NCBI GenBank assembly: GCA_023387655.1
Contig: JAEWHR010000090.1
Coordinates: 1-48,720, forward strand
DNA: 48,720 nucleotides
Direction of reading: 5' to 3'
Source of the DNA: Bacillota bacterium
GTDB taxonomy: Bacteria; Bacillota; Clostridia; Lachnospirales; Lachnospiraceae
In this document: positions 24,973-32,813 of the stretch, in pieces
How the letters are laid out: every line of letters starts with the position of its first letter
Position numbering within the stretch: position 1 is the stretch's first letter
Notes under the pieces: model-generated
What the model saw: only the letters and a program-made list of their open reading frames with translations
The model's database searches: none
Told to the model about the DNA's origin: nothing
Program-made: the position numbers and the translations under genes

Positions 24973-26265
24973 ATGAAACTGTTAAAAAGGGTAAGCCCTG
25001 GAAGACTAATATCGTTGGGGTTTGCAAGTGTGATTTTGATTGGGGCAATTCTTTTGTGGCTTCCGATTTCTGCAAAAGATGGAGTAGATGTTAGATTTAT
25101 TGATGCATTGTTTACTTCAACAAGTGCGGTTTGTGTTACCGGATTAATCGCCGTTGATACGGCAGATACCTTTAATACCTTTGGCTGTACCGTTGTAGCT
25201 CTTTTAATACAGATTGGAGGGCTAGGTGTAACAAGTGTAGGTGTAGGTATCTTATTATTTGCAGGTAAGAAGGTCGGTATTAAGGGAAGAGTACTCATGA
25301 GAGAGTCAATGAACTTGAATTCTCTTAAGGGTATTATGCAACTAGTTAGAGCAGTATTGTTTACTACCCTTTGTTTTGAAGTGGTGGGAACGATATTAAG
25401 TTTTATCGTTTTTGTCCAAGACTATCCACCACTTAGAGCGTTTGGGATTAGTTTATTTCATTCAGTTGCTAGTTTTAATAACTCGGGTTTTGATGTTTTA
25501 GGTAACTTTCAAAATCTCCTAAATTATAGTGATAACGTATTGCTAAACTTAACCACTACTGGACTTATTATCTTTGGTGGTTTGGGCTTTATTGTAACAA
25601 AGGAGCTTGTTGAGAAAAGGTCTATTCGTAAATTAAGTCTTCATTCCAAGGTTGTACTTCTAATGACTGGTATTTTGTTAGCAGTAGGTACAGTACTGCT
25701 GTATTTGACAGAAGATATTACTTGGTTGGGCGCTTTTTTTATGAGCACATCCGCAAGAACCGCCGGATTTAGTACATTTAATTCTGGTAATTTTACGAAT
25801 GCAGGATTATTTATCTTAATTATTCTAATGTTTATTGGTGCCTCACCTGGTTCCACTGGTGGTGGTATTAAGACAACTACCTTTTTTACAATTGTAAAAA
25901 GCTTATTAAGTACAGCGAAAAATAAACACTGTACAGCTTTTAAACGTAAGGTTCCAAATGATGTTATTTCAAAATCATTTCTAATATTTTTATTAGCAAT
26001 TATGTTAGTATGCTTTAATACGTTGTTAATTTGTATTATTGAACCTAATTTTAGTTTTATTCAAAACTTATACGAAGTTACAAGTGCATTTGGTACAGTT
26101 GGTTTATCTACAGGTATCACACCACATTTAAAAGATTTATCAAAAATTATAATTATTTTGACGATGTTTATCGGAAGACTTGGACCAATGACAATAGCTA
26201 CACTTTGGTCACATAAAGAAAAGCCTAGTGTAAGTTATTCTGAAGAAAGTTTAATTATTGGATAG
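24973..26265 (+). CDS. TrkH/KtrB-family potassium channel subunit
   Basis: This 430-residue membrane subunit of the Ktr/Trk potassium uptake system has four membrane-pore-membrane repeats, with selectivity-filter glycines in TSAVCVTGL, FNNSGFDV, ARTAGFST and FGTVGLSTG. The length fits KtrB rather than the longer TrkH. A mid-region SPGSTGGGIKTTTF loop corresponds to the KtrB gating loop. GAGG precedes the ATG. It is followed by the RCK subunit gene, with which it forms the complex. Confidence 0.93.
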   Translation: MKLLKRVSPGRLISLGFASVILIGAILLWLPISAKDGVDVRFIDALFTSTSAVCVTGLIAVDTADTFNTFGCTVVALLIQIGGLGVTSVGVGILLFAGKKVGIKGRVLMRESMNLNSLKGIMQLVRAVLFTTLCFEVVGTILSFIVFVQDYPPLRAFGISLFHSVASFNNSGFDVLGNFQNLLNYSDNVLLNLTTTGLIIFGGLGFIVTKELVEKRSIRKLSLHSKVVLLMTGILLAVGTVLLYLTEDITWLGAFFMSTSARTAGFSTFNSGNFTNAGLFILIILMFIGASPGSTGGGIKTTTFFTIVKSLLSTAKNKHCTAFKRKVPNDVISKSFLIFLLAIMLVCFNTLLICIIEPNFSFIQNLYEVTSAFGTVGLSTGITPHLKDLSKIIIILTMFIGRLGPMTIATLWSHKEKPSVSYSEESLIIG

Positions 26266-26354
26266 TTATCATCCGTTAAAAATATCGTAATGAGGATAAG
26301 GGTTAAGAAATGAAAATGACAGATTTAACAGACAGGTTGCTGTTAGGGAGGAAT

Positions 26355-27026
26355 ATGAAAAGTAATCGTTCACCAATTGAGTTTGGTATCATAGGCTTAG
26401 GTAGATTTGGTTACGCTTTGGCTGAGACTTTGGCAAGCGCTGGAAAAGAAGTTATGGTTATTGACAATAATGAAGATACCATTAAGCAGATCCGTGGTAT
26501 CGTTCAAGAAGCTTTTGTAGCTGGAACCTTGACTTCTGAAGTACTAGAGGAGACAGGAATTCAAAATTGTGCTACAGTTGTGGTATGCATTGGAGAAAAA
26601 GTTGATACCAGTATATTAACTACACTACATGTAATTAATATGGGTGTGCCACGTGTTATTGCAAAAGCAATTAGTCCGGATCAAGGTAAGGTACTAGAGA
26701 AGTTAGGTGCTGAGGTTATCTATCCTGAAAGAGATATGGCAATTCGACTTGCTAATCGTCTTCTTTACTCCAAAGCGTTGGATTTCATCGAGTTAAATGG
26801 TGATATCACAGTAGCGGAGATTAAAGTTACCAATAAATTAAGTGGTAAAACAATCGCCGAAACTGATATTCGTAAAAACTTCAACCTCAATATTATCGCC
26901 TTAGAGCATGGTAATGTAACTACGATTGAGGTATCTCCAGAAACTGTTTTACGTTCAGAAGATGTCTTAGTCGTAATAGGTAGAAAAGATCAAATTGCTA
27001 GATTTGAAACATTTATTGTTCATTAA
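26355..27026 (+). CDS. KtrA/TrkA-like RCK regulatory subunit of potassium uptake
   Basis: This 223-residue cytoplasmic protein has an N-terminal RCK Rossmann domain (FGIIGLGRFGYALAETL, then VMVIDNN) and a C-terminal TrkA-C domain (about 140-223). It binds nucleotide and gates the membrane subunit. ATG 26355, preceded by AGGGAGG, gives the usual KtrA length; an in-frame ATG at 26310 would add 15 residues and cannot be excluded. The last 14 bases overlap the convergent AraC gene, so no terminator fits between them. Confidence 0.9.
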   Translation: MKSNRSPIEFGIIGLGRFGYALAETLASAGKEVMVIDNNEDTIKQIRGIVQEAFVAGTLTSEVLEETGIQNCATVVVCIGEKVDTSILTTLHVINMGVPRVIAKAISPDQGKVLEKLGAEVIYPERDMAIRLANRLLYSKALDFIELNGDITVAEIKVTNKLSGKTIAETDIRKNFNLNIIALEHGNVTTIEVSPETVLRSEDVLVVIGRKDQIARFETFIVH

Positions 27027-28056
27027 AAGAAGCTACATATAATGCATTATGTTTGCGATATTGAATTGGCGTCATATGATGTAGCGATTTAAATAAACGA
27101 CAAAAATAACCAAAATCAGTATAACCACTTCTGATTGCAATCTCATTGATTGGTAGTTCTGTGTTTTTTAACAGATATTCGGAAAATTCAATCCGTAACT
27201 TACCTAAATAGGAGATTGCAGTCAGTCCGGTTACTGATGTAAATATTTGATTTATTTGATTTCTATTTCTAGCAAATTTTTTACATAAATGTTCTAATAA
27301 AATTTTTTCAGCAATATGTTCTTTTAAGTAGCGTATAATATTCTCTACTTCATAATATATATCTTTATTTTTTCTATGTAATTCGTAGGTTTGAAACCCC
27401 TTGTTATGTAATTGGTCAGAATGTAATACCTTGGTTTTGAACTCATTGAAAATTAAATCCTCAGAATGTATTTCATTGGATTTCGATTTATTGGAATGCA
27501 ATTCCAATAGATCAATACTAGTTAAAAAGAACAGCAGTTCAATAAAATAAGAACGACTTCTACAAGGCCAGTAATCGGAATCCTGTTCTTCCAATTCTCT
27601 ATTTATTTTAGAAAAAAGCTGTAATACAACTTGTTTGGAACCTGGAAGTAATGGTATTTTCCAAGTTTTTTCTCTCGATATACCATAGAAGGAATCTAGA
27701 AGTATAGCATCTTGATAAACGGTAGGTGACATTTTATTAAAATGTTCTCGATTCAGTAAAATATCCGAAGATAATAAATCATTGAGAGCAATTGGTTGAA
27801 AGAAAAGGGTATAACATTCTAAATTGTTATCTGATTGTGTAAGGATGGAATCGGCTTCTGATAGGAATAAAAGATGTGGGGCTTCAATTTCATAAGGGAT
27901 TCCATTATAAATTAAATTTGTGTTACCATTGATAATCAAAATTAATCGACAATAGTTAGAGGAGCACATAGCCTCAGGAATAAGACTTTTCTCTATTATC
28001 TTTAAGTATACGTCTCTTTCCCAATAAGGGTTCTTTGATTTTGTAAAATAATCCAT
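27013..28056 (-). CDS. AraC-family transcriptional regulator with expanded linker
   Basis: This 347-residue regulator has an N-terminal cupin-like sensing half (about 35-100, with LILIINGNTNLIYNGIPYEIEAPHLL-type strands) and a C-terminal double helix-turn-helix (about 245-340) ending in GYTDFGYFCRLFKSLHHMTP. The region between, about 180-232, is unusually long, polar and rich in LHS, LHN and LHR triplets, as if expanded by short duplications. GGAGG precedes the ATG. The target is unknown; the nearest carbohydrate gene is GH94 2 kb away. Its 3' end overlaps the KtrA-like gene by 14 bases. Confidence 0.88.
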   Translation of the reverse strand: MDYFTKSKNPYWERDVYLKIIEKSLIPEAMCSSNYCRLILIINGNTNLIYNGIPYEIEAPHLLFLSEADSILTQSDNNLECYTLFFQPIALNDLLSSDILLNREHFNKMSPTVYQDAILLDSFYGISREKTWKIPLLPGSKQVVLQLFSKINRELEEQDSDYWPCRSRSYFIELLFFLTSIDLLELHSNKSKSNEIHSEDLIFNEFKTKVLHSDQLHNKGFQTYELHRKNKDIYYEVENIIRYLKEHIAEKILLEHLCKKFARNRNQINQIFTSVTGLTAISYLGKLRIEFSEYLLKNTELPINEIAIRSGYTDFGYFCRLFKSLHHMTPIQYRKHNALYVASFNEQ

Positions 28057-28087
28057 AGAAAGCCTCCAATCTGATACATAGCATAAT

Positions 28088-28127
28088 AAATACCCTCTTA
28101 TGTATATTTTACCATAAGAAGGTATTT
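28088..28127 (-). terminator. Hairpin terminator of the metallo-hydrolase lipoprotein gene
   Basis: AAATACCCTCTTATG (28088-28102) pairs with CATAAGAAGGTATTT (28113-28127) with one mismatch. Read on the minus strand it follows the lipoprotein gene stop by 54 bases and ends in a short T-rich run. Confidence 0.6.
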
Positions 28128-28181
28128 GGGGGCAATATAGTAGGAATATTATGGATTGATTTTTAGGAATGAAGCGTTGGA

Positions 28182-28856
28182 TTATGGTGTTTGTAATGTG
28201 ATGGAATCTCCATATTTTATAACAGTCTTACCATCTGGATTAAATTCTTTCACATTATTTTCATTAAAAGTTTGTAAGTCAGATGATGTATGAATAGGAA
28301 TATTATAAGTTGCCTTTACTAAAGAAGCACATTCTGTTGCTTCTGCTGGCCCCATATTATAACGTCCATCAATTGGATACATTGCATAGGTAATATTCTT
28401 ATCTGCTAAATCCACCATAGAATCTATTTTAGAGGTATCACCAGCATGGTATAACGTTATTCCATCAAAGGAAATAAGATATCCTACGCAGCCAACACGA
28501 TGATTTTGATTGTATGCTGGGACTGCTTCAATTGTAATGCCTTTTTCTTCAAACTTTTGATATTCTTCATTTTTTAATGCTTCTTTTTCGGTGATTACTA
28601 AGGTATTATCCTTTTTATTGATTAAGTCCACTCGGTTATGGTCACTGTGATTGTGAGTCACTAATACAATGTCAGCTGGCGTTTCATAATCGCCATCAAA
28701 GTAAGGATCTATGTAAATTACAGTTCCATCCTTTGTCACAATTTTCGTAGTTGCATGACCTATTAATGTTAAAGTAGCAGCATCCTTACTACAACTGCTT
28801 AATAGAATTACAGTACTAAATATTGATAATAAAGCGAATATTTTTTTTCTACCCAT
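28182..28856 (-). CDS. Metallo-beta-lactamase-fold hydrolase, predicted lipoprotein
   Basis: This 224-residue protein has a signal peptide and lipobox ILLSSC (C22), followed by an UlaG-like metallo-beta-lactamase domain: VTHNHSDHNR (H68, H70, D72, H73), then YHAGDTS and IPIHTSS for further metal ligands. ATG 28856 after GGAGGG is preferred over 28871. Most UlaG-like enzymes are cytoplasmic, so surface anchoring is noteworthy. The substrate is unknown. It is monocistronic. Confidence 0.85.
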   Translation of the reverse strand: MGRKKIFALLSIFSTVILLSSCSKDAATLTLIGHATTKIVTKDGTVIYIDPYFDGDYETPADIVLVTHNHSDHNRVDLINKKDNTLVITEKEALKNEEYQKFEEKGITIEAVPAYNQNHRVGCVGYLISFDGITLYHAGDTSKIDSMVDLADKNITYAMYPIDGRYNMGPAEATECASLVKATYNIPIHTSSDLQTFNENNVKEFNPDGKTVIKYGDSITLQTP

Positions 28857-29079
28857 GTATTTTCCCTCCATAGTTCTTATTATAATGAAAAATAGTATAT
28901 TTTTCGATGAATTTTATGCACAAAAAATAGGATTATCTGCACTGGACAAATTAAGTTAATCTAACAAGATGTCTTATTAAAGAATAATTTTAATCGAATT
29001 TTAGATACTAAACATGATAACGTAATGTATTATGATTTCATAGGAAAGAATAGTAATTTTCCTATATGTTGGAGGTATT

Positions 29080-29430
29080 ATGACTGATTTAAGATGTGAA
29101 GTATGTAACTGTACGTATAATGATAATCATCTTTGTGAACGTAAGAATATATCCGTGAAGGGAGCAAGTGCAGAGTCACCAGATGCAACTTGTTGTGATA
29201 GCTTTTGTGAATGCGGGCATGGTGCAAAAAATGCAGTTCATGGAGGGGCAGTACTAGAAACAGATGTTTACTGTAATGCCGAGGACTGCGTTCATAATGA
29301 ATGTGAAAAATGCACTGCACGTAGTATAGATGTTAGAGGTATCGGTGCCAGTCAGCCTGAGGGCACTCTTTGTTCTACCTTTTCTGGAAGACATGGAGAA
29401 TCAAGGTACATGAATTCCTCTATTTCATAA
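29080..29430 (+). CDS. DUF1540 protein with two cysteine modules
   Basis: This 116-residue protein carries two DUF1540 units: about 5-43 (LRCEVCNCTYNDNHLCERKN... ending CCDSFCE) and about 63-102 (VYCNAEDCVHNECEKCTARS... ending CSTF). Each begins with C-x2to4-C and ends near a cysteine pair, suggesting metal binding. GGAGG precedes the ATG. The family is widespread in clostridia with no assigned function. Two terminator hairpins follow. Confidence 0.9.
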   Translation: MTDLRCEVCNCTYNDNHLCERKNISVKGASAESPDATCCDSFCECGHGAKNAVHGGAVLETDVYCNAEDCVHNECEKCTARSIDVRGIGASQPEGTLCSTFSGRHGESRYMNSSIS

Positions 29431-29530
29431 TTAACTTGTTCGTTTCACTAAAGATAAGAAAAGAAAGATATATGTAAAAGTGTTGCTGGAATTAGATTTT
29501 GGAACTTGAACAATTAAATTTTATGTAAAT

Positions 29531-29576
29531 AAAATACGCCTTGAAATTGATTAACAATTAAACAAGGCGTATTTTT
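29531..29576 (+). terminator. Rho-independent terminator after the DUF1540 gene
   Basis: AAAATACGCCTTG (29531-29543) pairs perfectly with CAAGGCGTATTTT (29563-29575), followed by further T residues. A left A-run could allow minus-strand action. Confidence 0.9.
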
Positions 29577-29588
29577 ATACACTTTTTT

Positions 29589-29617
29589 AGAGACGATTTA
29601 TCGTTAGTCTCTTTTTA
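29589..29617 (+). terminator. Second small terminator-like hairpin
   Basis: AGAGAC (29589-29594) pairs with GTCTCT (29607-29612), helped by an inner CGA/TCG pairing, then TTTTT. It may back up the preceding terminator. Confidence 0.5.
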
Positions 29618-29683
29618 ATATTTAAAGGTATCTTCCCAATGAATTGGCATGAGTAAATTAATATTTTAGAATTTTAACTACTT

Positions 29684-29866
29684 TTAATAATAATCATCGG
29701 AGTCATAAACTTCTTCAATTTCTTCTTTGTCTTCGTAATAGTCATCTTTCATTGACTTACTTTTATAGACTTGTTTGGCATTGGATTTGCTATAGCTAGC
29801 ATTGTTCGAACAGTTAGAAGCTGTTCTTTTGGTTGGAGTTGATTTACTATTTTTAGAAGTTTCCAT
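29684..29866 (-). CDS. 60-aa low-complexity charged peptide, function unknown
   Basis: The minus-strand frame is preceded by AAAGGAG with good spacing. It encodes 60 residues with a Ser/Lys/Thr/Asn-rich basic first half and an acidic Tyr/Asp/Glu-rich second half (DDYYEDKEEIEEVYDSDDYY). There is no hydrophobic core, so it is probably disordered. I recognise no family. The clear ribosome binding site and position in a minus-strand run of small genes after GH94 support it being real. Confidence 0.6.
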   Translation of the reverse strand: METSKNSKSTPTKRTASNCSNNASYSKSNAKQVYKSKSMKDDYYEDKEEIEEVYDSDDYY

Positions 29867-29928
29867 GAGAATAATCTCCTTTCCTTTTTGTCCGTAGTAT
29901 GTACAATTTCATAAAAACTATGCGATAA

Positions 29929-30084
29929 TTAAGGAAGGGTAGCGTGAAGAATATAAATGGTATTGAGTGTATGGGACTCGTCCGTTTCAAATCCATCGAT
30001 ATGGCCATTGTTAATTATTGTGGTACAGTGATTCAAGTCATATTGAAGTTCGCATTCTTCTAATGTAATAATATCCATATTCAT
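29929..30084 (-). CDS. 51-aa acidic small protein, function unknown
   Basis: Starting at the ATG at 30084 (MNMDIITLEE), this encodes 51 residues with mixed polar and hydrophobic content, possibly a small beta-rich fold (TTIINNGHIDGFETDESHTLNTIYILHA). An AGGGG site lies before it, and that site is inside a long stem. A longer frame back to 30117 lacks a ribosome site. It follows GH94 by 95 bases on the same strand. I recognise no family. Confidence 0.55.
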   Translation of the reverse strand: MNMDIITLEECELQYDLNHCTTIINNGHIDGFETDESHTLNTIYILHATLP

Positions 30085-30087
30085 TAA

Positions 30088-30155
30088 AATTACCCCTATC
30101 TTGTCTTTTCTCTGCATTATATTCAGTGCTGAGAGAAGATAGAATAGGGGTAATT
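30088..30155 (-). other. Long imperfect hairpin between GH94 and the 51-aa gene
   Basis: AATTACCCCTAT (30088-30099) pairs perfectly with ATAGGGGTAATT (30144-30155), and the stem continues inward through CTTGTCTTTTCTCT with GAGAGAAGATAG. On the minus transcript it lies just past the GH94 stop and could terminate it (AATTTT follows). The same arm also holds the ribosome binding site of the 51-aa gene and would hide it. Confidence 0.65.
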
Positions 30156-30179
30156 AAATAAAGTTATGTTTCTAAGTTG

Positions 30180-32573
30180 CTACATTATCAATAAAATTTC
30201 ATTCTCTTTCGTTAAAGAATTTGCTGGAATGTAGTTGCTAGAAAGCTTTACACCATTAAGGTAACATTCACGATAACCGCCTTCTGCGCCATCTAGATTT
30301 TGTACCATAATATTTAACTTCTTTCCACGAAACATCTTTGTAATCTCAACTTCCTTCCAAGTAGATGGAATGGAAGGTGAAAGTAACAAACCATCAAAAT
30401 CAGGGCGCATACCTAAAATACCTTCTACGCAACCAACCATCACTGTAGATGCTGTTCCAGTTAGCCAATGTACATGAGATCGACCTTCAAATGGGCTATC
30501 GACTGATTCTGTAAACTGCCCATGTACATAAGGCTCAAGAACACGAACATCCGCATTATCATTTTGAGAAGAAGGAGAGCATTTAGTAAAGTACTCATAT
30601 GCTCGATTTCCATGACCCATTAATGATTCTGCGAGAATAATCCATCCTTGTGGCTGAGAGAAAATACCACCATTTTCTTTTGTAGACTTATTGAATAAAA
30701 TGGCAAGAGCTCCATTGAACGCATGATCTACATAAGAAGGAGCCATTAAGCGACATCCATATGCTGTATTTAATTCACGATGAACACTTTCTAACGCTTT
30801 TTCAGCTTGTTCTTTCGTCGCAAGCCCACTAATGACTGCCCAGGATTGTGGATTTAGCCACATATTTGCTTCTGGATCTTTTTTGGAACCAATAACTTGA
30901 CCATCCTCTTTAAAGCCGCGGATAAACCGATCATCTTCCCAACAATTAATCTGAATGGTTTCACCAAGTTCCAACTGTACTTTGTCTAGATAAGCAAGAT
31001 ATTCATTATCGTTCTTTTCTTTCGCAAATGCACGAATCACAGTCATAGCATAATAAAGTTGAAGAGCTACAAAAGATGATTCTCCTTTTTTGCCAAGTCG
31101 TAAGCAATCGTTCCAATCTGCATGAAGTCCAGCAGGCATGTTATGCACACCAAGCCGTTCCATAGAAAAGTTTATGGCTCTCTTTAAGTGATCATAAACA
31201 GTGCCTTCGTCTTTGTTCGCATATGGAATGATTTCGTCTATAAAAGATTTGTTTCCAGTTTCAGCAATGTATTTTAATACGGTAGGGAATAACCAAAGAG
31301 CATCATCTGCGCGATATGCAGGATGGCCGGTTGCTTGTGCATAAGAAATATCGTCAGGAGTATCCTCATGACCAGCATTATGATTGAATTTAACTAGTGG
31401 TAGTCCACCACCATTATCTACCTGTGCTGATAACATAAAGCGAATCTTCTCACCAGCCATCTCTGGGTCAAGATGTATGATACCTTGTATGTCTTGAACG
31501 GTATCACGATATCCGTAACCATTTCTTAACCCTGCATAGATGAAAGAAGCAGCTCTTGACCAGATAAAAGTAATAAAGCATTGGTATGCATTCCAGGTAT
31601 TAACCATATGATTAAAGTTATCATCTGGGGTTTTAACTTGAAACTGTTCTAATTTTTCATGCCAATATGACTTTAATTCATCTAACTCTCTTTCAACTAT
31701 AGATATATCCTCATAACTCTTTAAAAGTGCAGAAGAGTCCTTATCATTTTTTTTACCTAATATGTACACTAATTCTTTTGTTTCTCCAGGTGCAAGAGAA
31801 AGTGTAGAATGAAGAGCACCGCAAGCATTGGAGTTGTAATTTAAAGTATTATCGCAACTGCCATTGATAACTGCGATTGGATTACCATAACTATGGTAGC
31901 GACCAATAAAGGAAGCCTTATCACCGTTATAGGAGACGATTGGTTGTCCAACACTACCAAAGAAACGTTCACGGTAATTAGTCCCTTCCGAATTTTTTCC
32001 ATCATTCTCGTTGATTGTTTGAAGAATCTTATTACCTTTAAAATAAGTTTTAGTAATAAATAATGTATATTGAAGATTGACCTGATCATTTTCATAATAG
32101 TCTTCATTTGTAAATTCAATAAAACCATAAGTGGAAATCGTTCTTTCTTTTGTATCTTTGTTTGTTACAGAGAGTTTCCAAACTTCATGAGTCTTATTGA
32201 GAGGGACATAATATAATGCTTCCGAATGAATCTTAGAATAATCTGCACTAATCTTGGTATAAGCAGTACCATGACGGCATTCATTTTGATAAACGGATAA
32301 ATCTTTCCCAACTGGCTGCCAGGATGCTGACCAGTAATCTCCTGTGGCATCATCACGTAGATAAATATATCTTCCTGGCTTATCTTCCTGATTAAATACA
32401 TATCTTGATATTCTACCATTTGCTCCGCTTTTTACAAAACTATACCCGCCTGCATTGTTTGAAATGATAGCACCGTATTCAGGGGAACCTAAATAATTTG
32501 CCCATGGAGCAGGCGTATTCGGTTTGGTTATTACATATTCTCTGTTTACTCCATCAAAATAACCGTAATTCAT
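30180..32573 (-). CDS. GH94 disaccharide phosphorylase (cellobiose phosphorylase type)
   Basis: This 797-residue cytoplasmic GH94 enzyme cleaves beta-glucosides with phosphate to alpha-glucose 1-phosphate. It begins MNYGYFDGVNREYVIT like cellobiose phosphorylases. The beta-sandwich (1 to about 290) is followed by a linker and an alpha/alpha barrel with GLRNGYGYRDTVQDIQG (348-364), AGLHADWNDCLRLG (481-494) carrying the general acid Asp, and the phosphate-binding GRSHVHWLTGTAS (697-709). Around the acceptor site it reads KENGGIFSQPQGW (632-644), which seems to differ from the usual cellobiose phosphorylases, so another glucoside is possible. AAGGAG precedes the ATG. No transporter is adjacent. 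Confidence 0.9.
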   Translation of the reverse strand: MNYGYFDGVNREYVITKPNTPAPWANYLGSPEYGAIISNNAGGYSFVKSGANGRISRYVFNQEDKPGRYIYLRDDATGDYWSASWQPVGKDLSVYQNECRHGTAYTKISADYSKIHSEALYYVPLNKTHEVWKLSVTNKDTKERTISTYGFIEFTNEDYYENDQVNLQYTLFITKTYFKGNKILQTINENDGKNSEGTNYRERFFGSVGQPIVSYNGDKASFIGRYHSYGNPIAVINGSCDNTLNYNSNACGALHSTLSLAPGETKELVYILGKKNDKDSSALLKSYEDISIVERELDELKSYWHEKLEQFQVKTPDDNFNHMVNTWNAYQCFITFIWSRAASFIYAGLRNGYGYRDTVQDIQGIIHLDPEMAGEKIRFMLSAQVDNGGGLPLVKFNHNAGHEDTPDDISYAQATGHPAYRADDALWLFPTVLKYIAETGNKSFIDEIIPYANKDEGTVYDHLKRAINFSMERLGVHNMPAGLHADWNDCLRLGKKGESSFVALQLYYAMTVIRAFAKEKNDNEYLAYLDKVQLELGETIQINCWEDDRFIRGFKEDGQVIGSKKDPEANMWLNPQSWAVISGLATKEQAEKALESVHRELNTAYGCRLMAPSYVDHAFNGALAILFNKSTKENGGIFSQPQGWIILAESLMGHGNRAYEYFTKCSPSSQNDNADVRVLEPYVHGQFTESVDSPFEGRSHVHWLTGTASTVMVGCVEGILGMRPDFDGLLLSPSIPSTWKEVEITKMFRGKKLNIMVQNLDGAEGGYRECYLNGVKLSSNYIPANSLTKENEILLIM

Positions 32574-32633
32574 AGCAATCTCCTTTTCTATATAATTTTA
32601 GTCAAGACATAAAATCTCCTTAACATTTGGTTT

Positions 32634-32663
32634 ATTATAGCATAAGTAAAGATTTAGAAACAA
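32634..32663 (-). promoter_or_regulatory. Candidate promoter of the GH94 gene
   Basis: On the minus strand, TTGTTT (32663-32658), 18 bases, TATAAT (32639-32634). The leader then contains AAGGAGATTTT and a two-codon frame (ATG TCT TGA) before the real AAGGAGATT and ATG at 32573. Confidence 0.55.
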
Positions 32664-32813
32664 TGTTTAATCATATCCTTATAAACTGACGTAGATAAGA
32701 TATGACATGGGATTATGAGAGGTGATTTAAGATTTAAAGTATTGTCGAATAATGTAACATTTATTGGATAAGCCGCATATTTTAATAGTATATACTGTAC
32801 AAGGAGGGGGAAT

